DNA of 5,519 nt. It comes from Caryophanales bacterium (lineage in GTDB: Bacteria; Bacillota_I; Bacilli_A; RFN20; JAISJY01). The first letter of the stretch is position 1. The number at the start of each line of letters is the position of its first letter. Of this stretch, positions 4,225-5,519 are shown one piece after another. The translations under genes were made by a program, and so were the position numbers. Under the pieces are notes generated by a model. It made no database searches, was not told where the DNA came from, and saw nothing but the letters and a program-made list of their open reading frames with translations. Where the stretch lies: the NCBI GenBank assembly GCA_031261365.1, contig JAISJY010000041.1, forward strand, positions 1 to 5,519. The letters run 5' to 3'.

Positions 4225-5519
4225 AAAATACATGTTCTCGCTAAACTCCGCATAATCCTTACCAGACATTCGTCCTTCTAATTCTTTAGTAGTTTCCAAA
4301 GCCACACCGACAACGATGATGATACCTGTTCCACCAAAGCCACTAGATAATTGGCTAGCTATACTAGTAGTATAAACTTGACCAACTAATATTTGAACCA
4401 AATAAGGAATAAGGGCAATTAAAGTAATTGTTAGAGCCCCAACAAGAGTAACCCTGTTTAAAACTCTAGAAACATATTTAGCAGTTTCTTTTCCTGGTCT
4501 AATACCTGGAATATAAGCACCGCTTTTGTTAAAGTTCTCCGACATCTTTTCAGGATCAACTTGAACATTTGAATAAAAGAAGGTAAACATCATATTTAAT
4601 AAAGCAAATATGATAAGACCTGTATAAACTCCATGAAAAGGTTCGGTTAGTGATAAGAACTTAATAAAACCACTAGTCTCTGTATCAACTCCCACTAAAG
4701 CCATAACTGTGGCTGGAGCCGCTAAAACACTACTAGCAAAAATAATACCAATAACTCCTGCCGAATTCAACTTAATTGGCAAGAAAGTAATATCTTTATG
4801 ACTTCTAACAGTATAAGAAGCATTGGAATATTGAATAGGTATCTTTCTGACAGACCTTTCTGTAAAACAAACAAAAATAATTAAAGACAAATACATGACA
4901 GTATAAAAAGCAAACTTTAAAATGTTCATAAAAGCAATACTTGCAGTTGAAGTATCATTAACAAAAATACCCCAAGCCGTGATAAAATGACTTGGAATAG
5001 AAGCAACAATACCAGCAAAAATAATCATAGAAATACCATTACCAACACCTTTACTTGTAATTTGGTCACCTAACCACATCACAAAGAAAGCACCTGCCAT
5101 CATTATTAAAACTAAATAAGCATACATCCAAAAACCTGAACCTTGAACTTCCATACCAGAGTTTTGAGCTGTAACTATAATACCATAAGCTTGAACAGAA
5201 CCTAACATTAAGGTTGTTAATCTAGTAGTATTTTCCATTGTTCTCTTCCCTTTTTCACCTTGCTCTTGTAATTGTTGTAAACTAGGTAAAACACCAGAAG
5301 CTAACAACTGAATAACAATTTGAGCTGTAATATAAGGAGAAACACCTAAAGAGAAGATAGAGAATTGAGATAATGCTCCACCCCCCATCATATTTAATAA
5401 ACTTAACATATTAGCATCATTAAAATCATTGAAGTAACCATTAACATTAACCATAGGTATTGTGATATTACATCCTAATTTAAAAATTAAGAAAATACCA
5501 AGTGTATAGACAATTCTTT
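4222..5519 (-). CDS. secY: Protein translocase subunit SecY, 5' end outside the window
   Basis: SecY is the channel of the SecYEG translocon in the cytoplasmic membrane. The frame is open from the right edge: the first full codon is 5517-5515 and 431 residues are visible. The 21 residues before the ATG at 5454 read as the end of the N-terminus and TM1 (RIVYTLGIFLIFKLG..), so that ATG is internal and the start lies about 50 bp beyond the window. Numbering from the internal Met, TM2 contains FSIFSLGVSPYITAQIVIQL (31-50), TM5 follows KGVGNGIS (135-142), TM7 follows ERSVRKIPIQY (199-209), and the TM8-TM9 cytoplasmic loop has YIPGIRPGKETAKY (314-327) with the conserved Arg used with SecA and ribosomes. 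TM10 contains GFGGTGIIIVVGVALET (372-388). About ten TM segments are expected, with the plug near MLSLLNMMGGG (16-26). The C-terminus is intact; adk follows after 9 nt. Confidence 0.97.
   Translation of the reverse strand, partial: RIVYTLGIFLIFKLGCNITIPMVNVNGYFNDFNDANMLSLLNMMGGGALSQFSIFSLGVSPYITAQIVIQLLASGVLPSLQQLQEQGEKGKRTMENTTRLTTLMLGSVQAYGIIVTAQNSGMEVQGSGFWMYAYLVLIMMAGAFFVMWLGDQITSKGVGNGISMIIFAGIVASIPSHFITAWGIFVNDTSTASIAFMNILKFAFYTVMYLSLIIFVCFTERSVRKIPIQYSNASYTVRSHKDITFLPIKLNSAGVIGIIFASSVLAAPATVMALVGVDTETSGFIKFLSLTEPFHGVYTGLIIFALLNMMFTFFYSNVQVDPEKMSENFNKSGAYIPGIRPGKETAKYVSRVLNRVTLVGALTITLIALIPYLVQILVGQVYTTSIASQLSSGFGGTGIIIVVGVALETTKELEGRMSGKDYAEFSENMYF

Noticed and set aside
1..5519. Search for a novel defence, mobile or CRISPR-like system
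   Set aside because: All coding capacity is taken by nine conserved core genes. There are no tandem repeats, transposase fragments, integration sites or unknown genes in the window.

Overview
This window is the distal part of the conserved S10-spc-alpha ribosomal protein and translocon cluster. All nine genes lie on the minus strand, so transcription runs from high to low coordinates: secY (its 5' end is off the window) - adk - map - infA - rpmJ - rpsM - rpsK - rpoA - rplQ. This is the standard gene order of Bacillota (Firmicutes). Unlike Escherichia coli, adk and map sit in the cluster and there is no rpsD between rpsK and rpoA.

The DNA is strongly AT-rich, roughly two-thirds A+T by eye. 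Adenylate kinase carries a four-cysteine zinc LID, L36 is the zinc-binding type, and nearly every gene has a strong AGGAGG-type ribosome binding site. Together these point to a low-GC Gram-positive bacterium of the Bacilli / Erysipelotrichia / Mollicutes-related part of the tree. All five tryptophan codons in the genes are TGG and adk ends in TGA, which fits genetic code 11 rather than the mycoplasma code 4. I cannot name a genus.

Region by region: positions 4222-5519 hold secY, the protein-conducting channel. The frame is open through the right edge, and the ATG at 5454 is an internal methionine. Positions 2795-4212 hold adk and map, which overlap by 4 bp. Positions 1582-2784 hold the small translation genes infA, rpmJ, rpsM and rpsK. 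Positions 182-1567 hold rpoA (RNA polymerase alpha) and rplQ (L17). An intrinsic terminator at 140-169 closes the operon. The last 139 bases on the left are non-coding. They contain a good sigma-A-type promoter reading leftwards out of the window, with a dyad over its -10 box.

The genes form one tightly packed unit, with gaps of -4 to 21 nt. It links translation initiation (infA), ribosome assembly (rpmJ, rpsM, rpsK, rplQ), transcription (rpoA), membrane insertion and export (secY), N-terminal methionine removal (map) and adenylate balance (adk). In four of the eight junctions the Shine-Dalgarno sequence is built into the stop codon of the upstream gene, which suggests translational coupling.

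I found no undescribed system here; this is core housekeeping DNA. The points worth a second look are lineage-type deviations in conserved proteins: an insertion in alpha, altered S11 motifs, an Asp-to-Ala change in Adk, an IF-1 tail and a longer L17 N-terminus. The promoter/dyad at the left edge is also worth checking.
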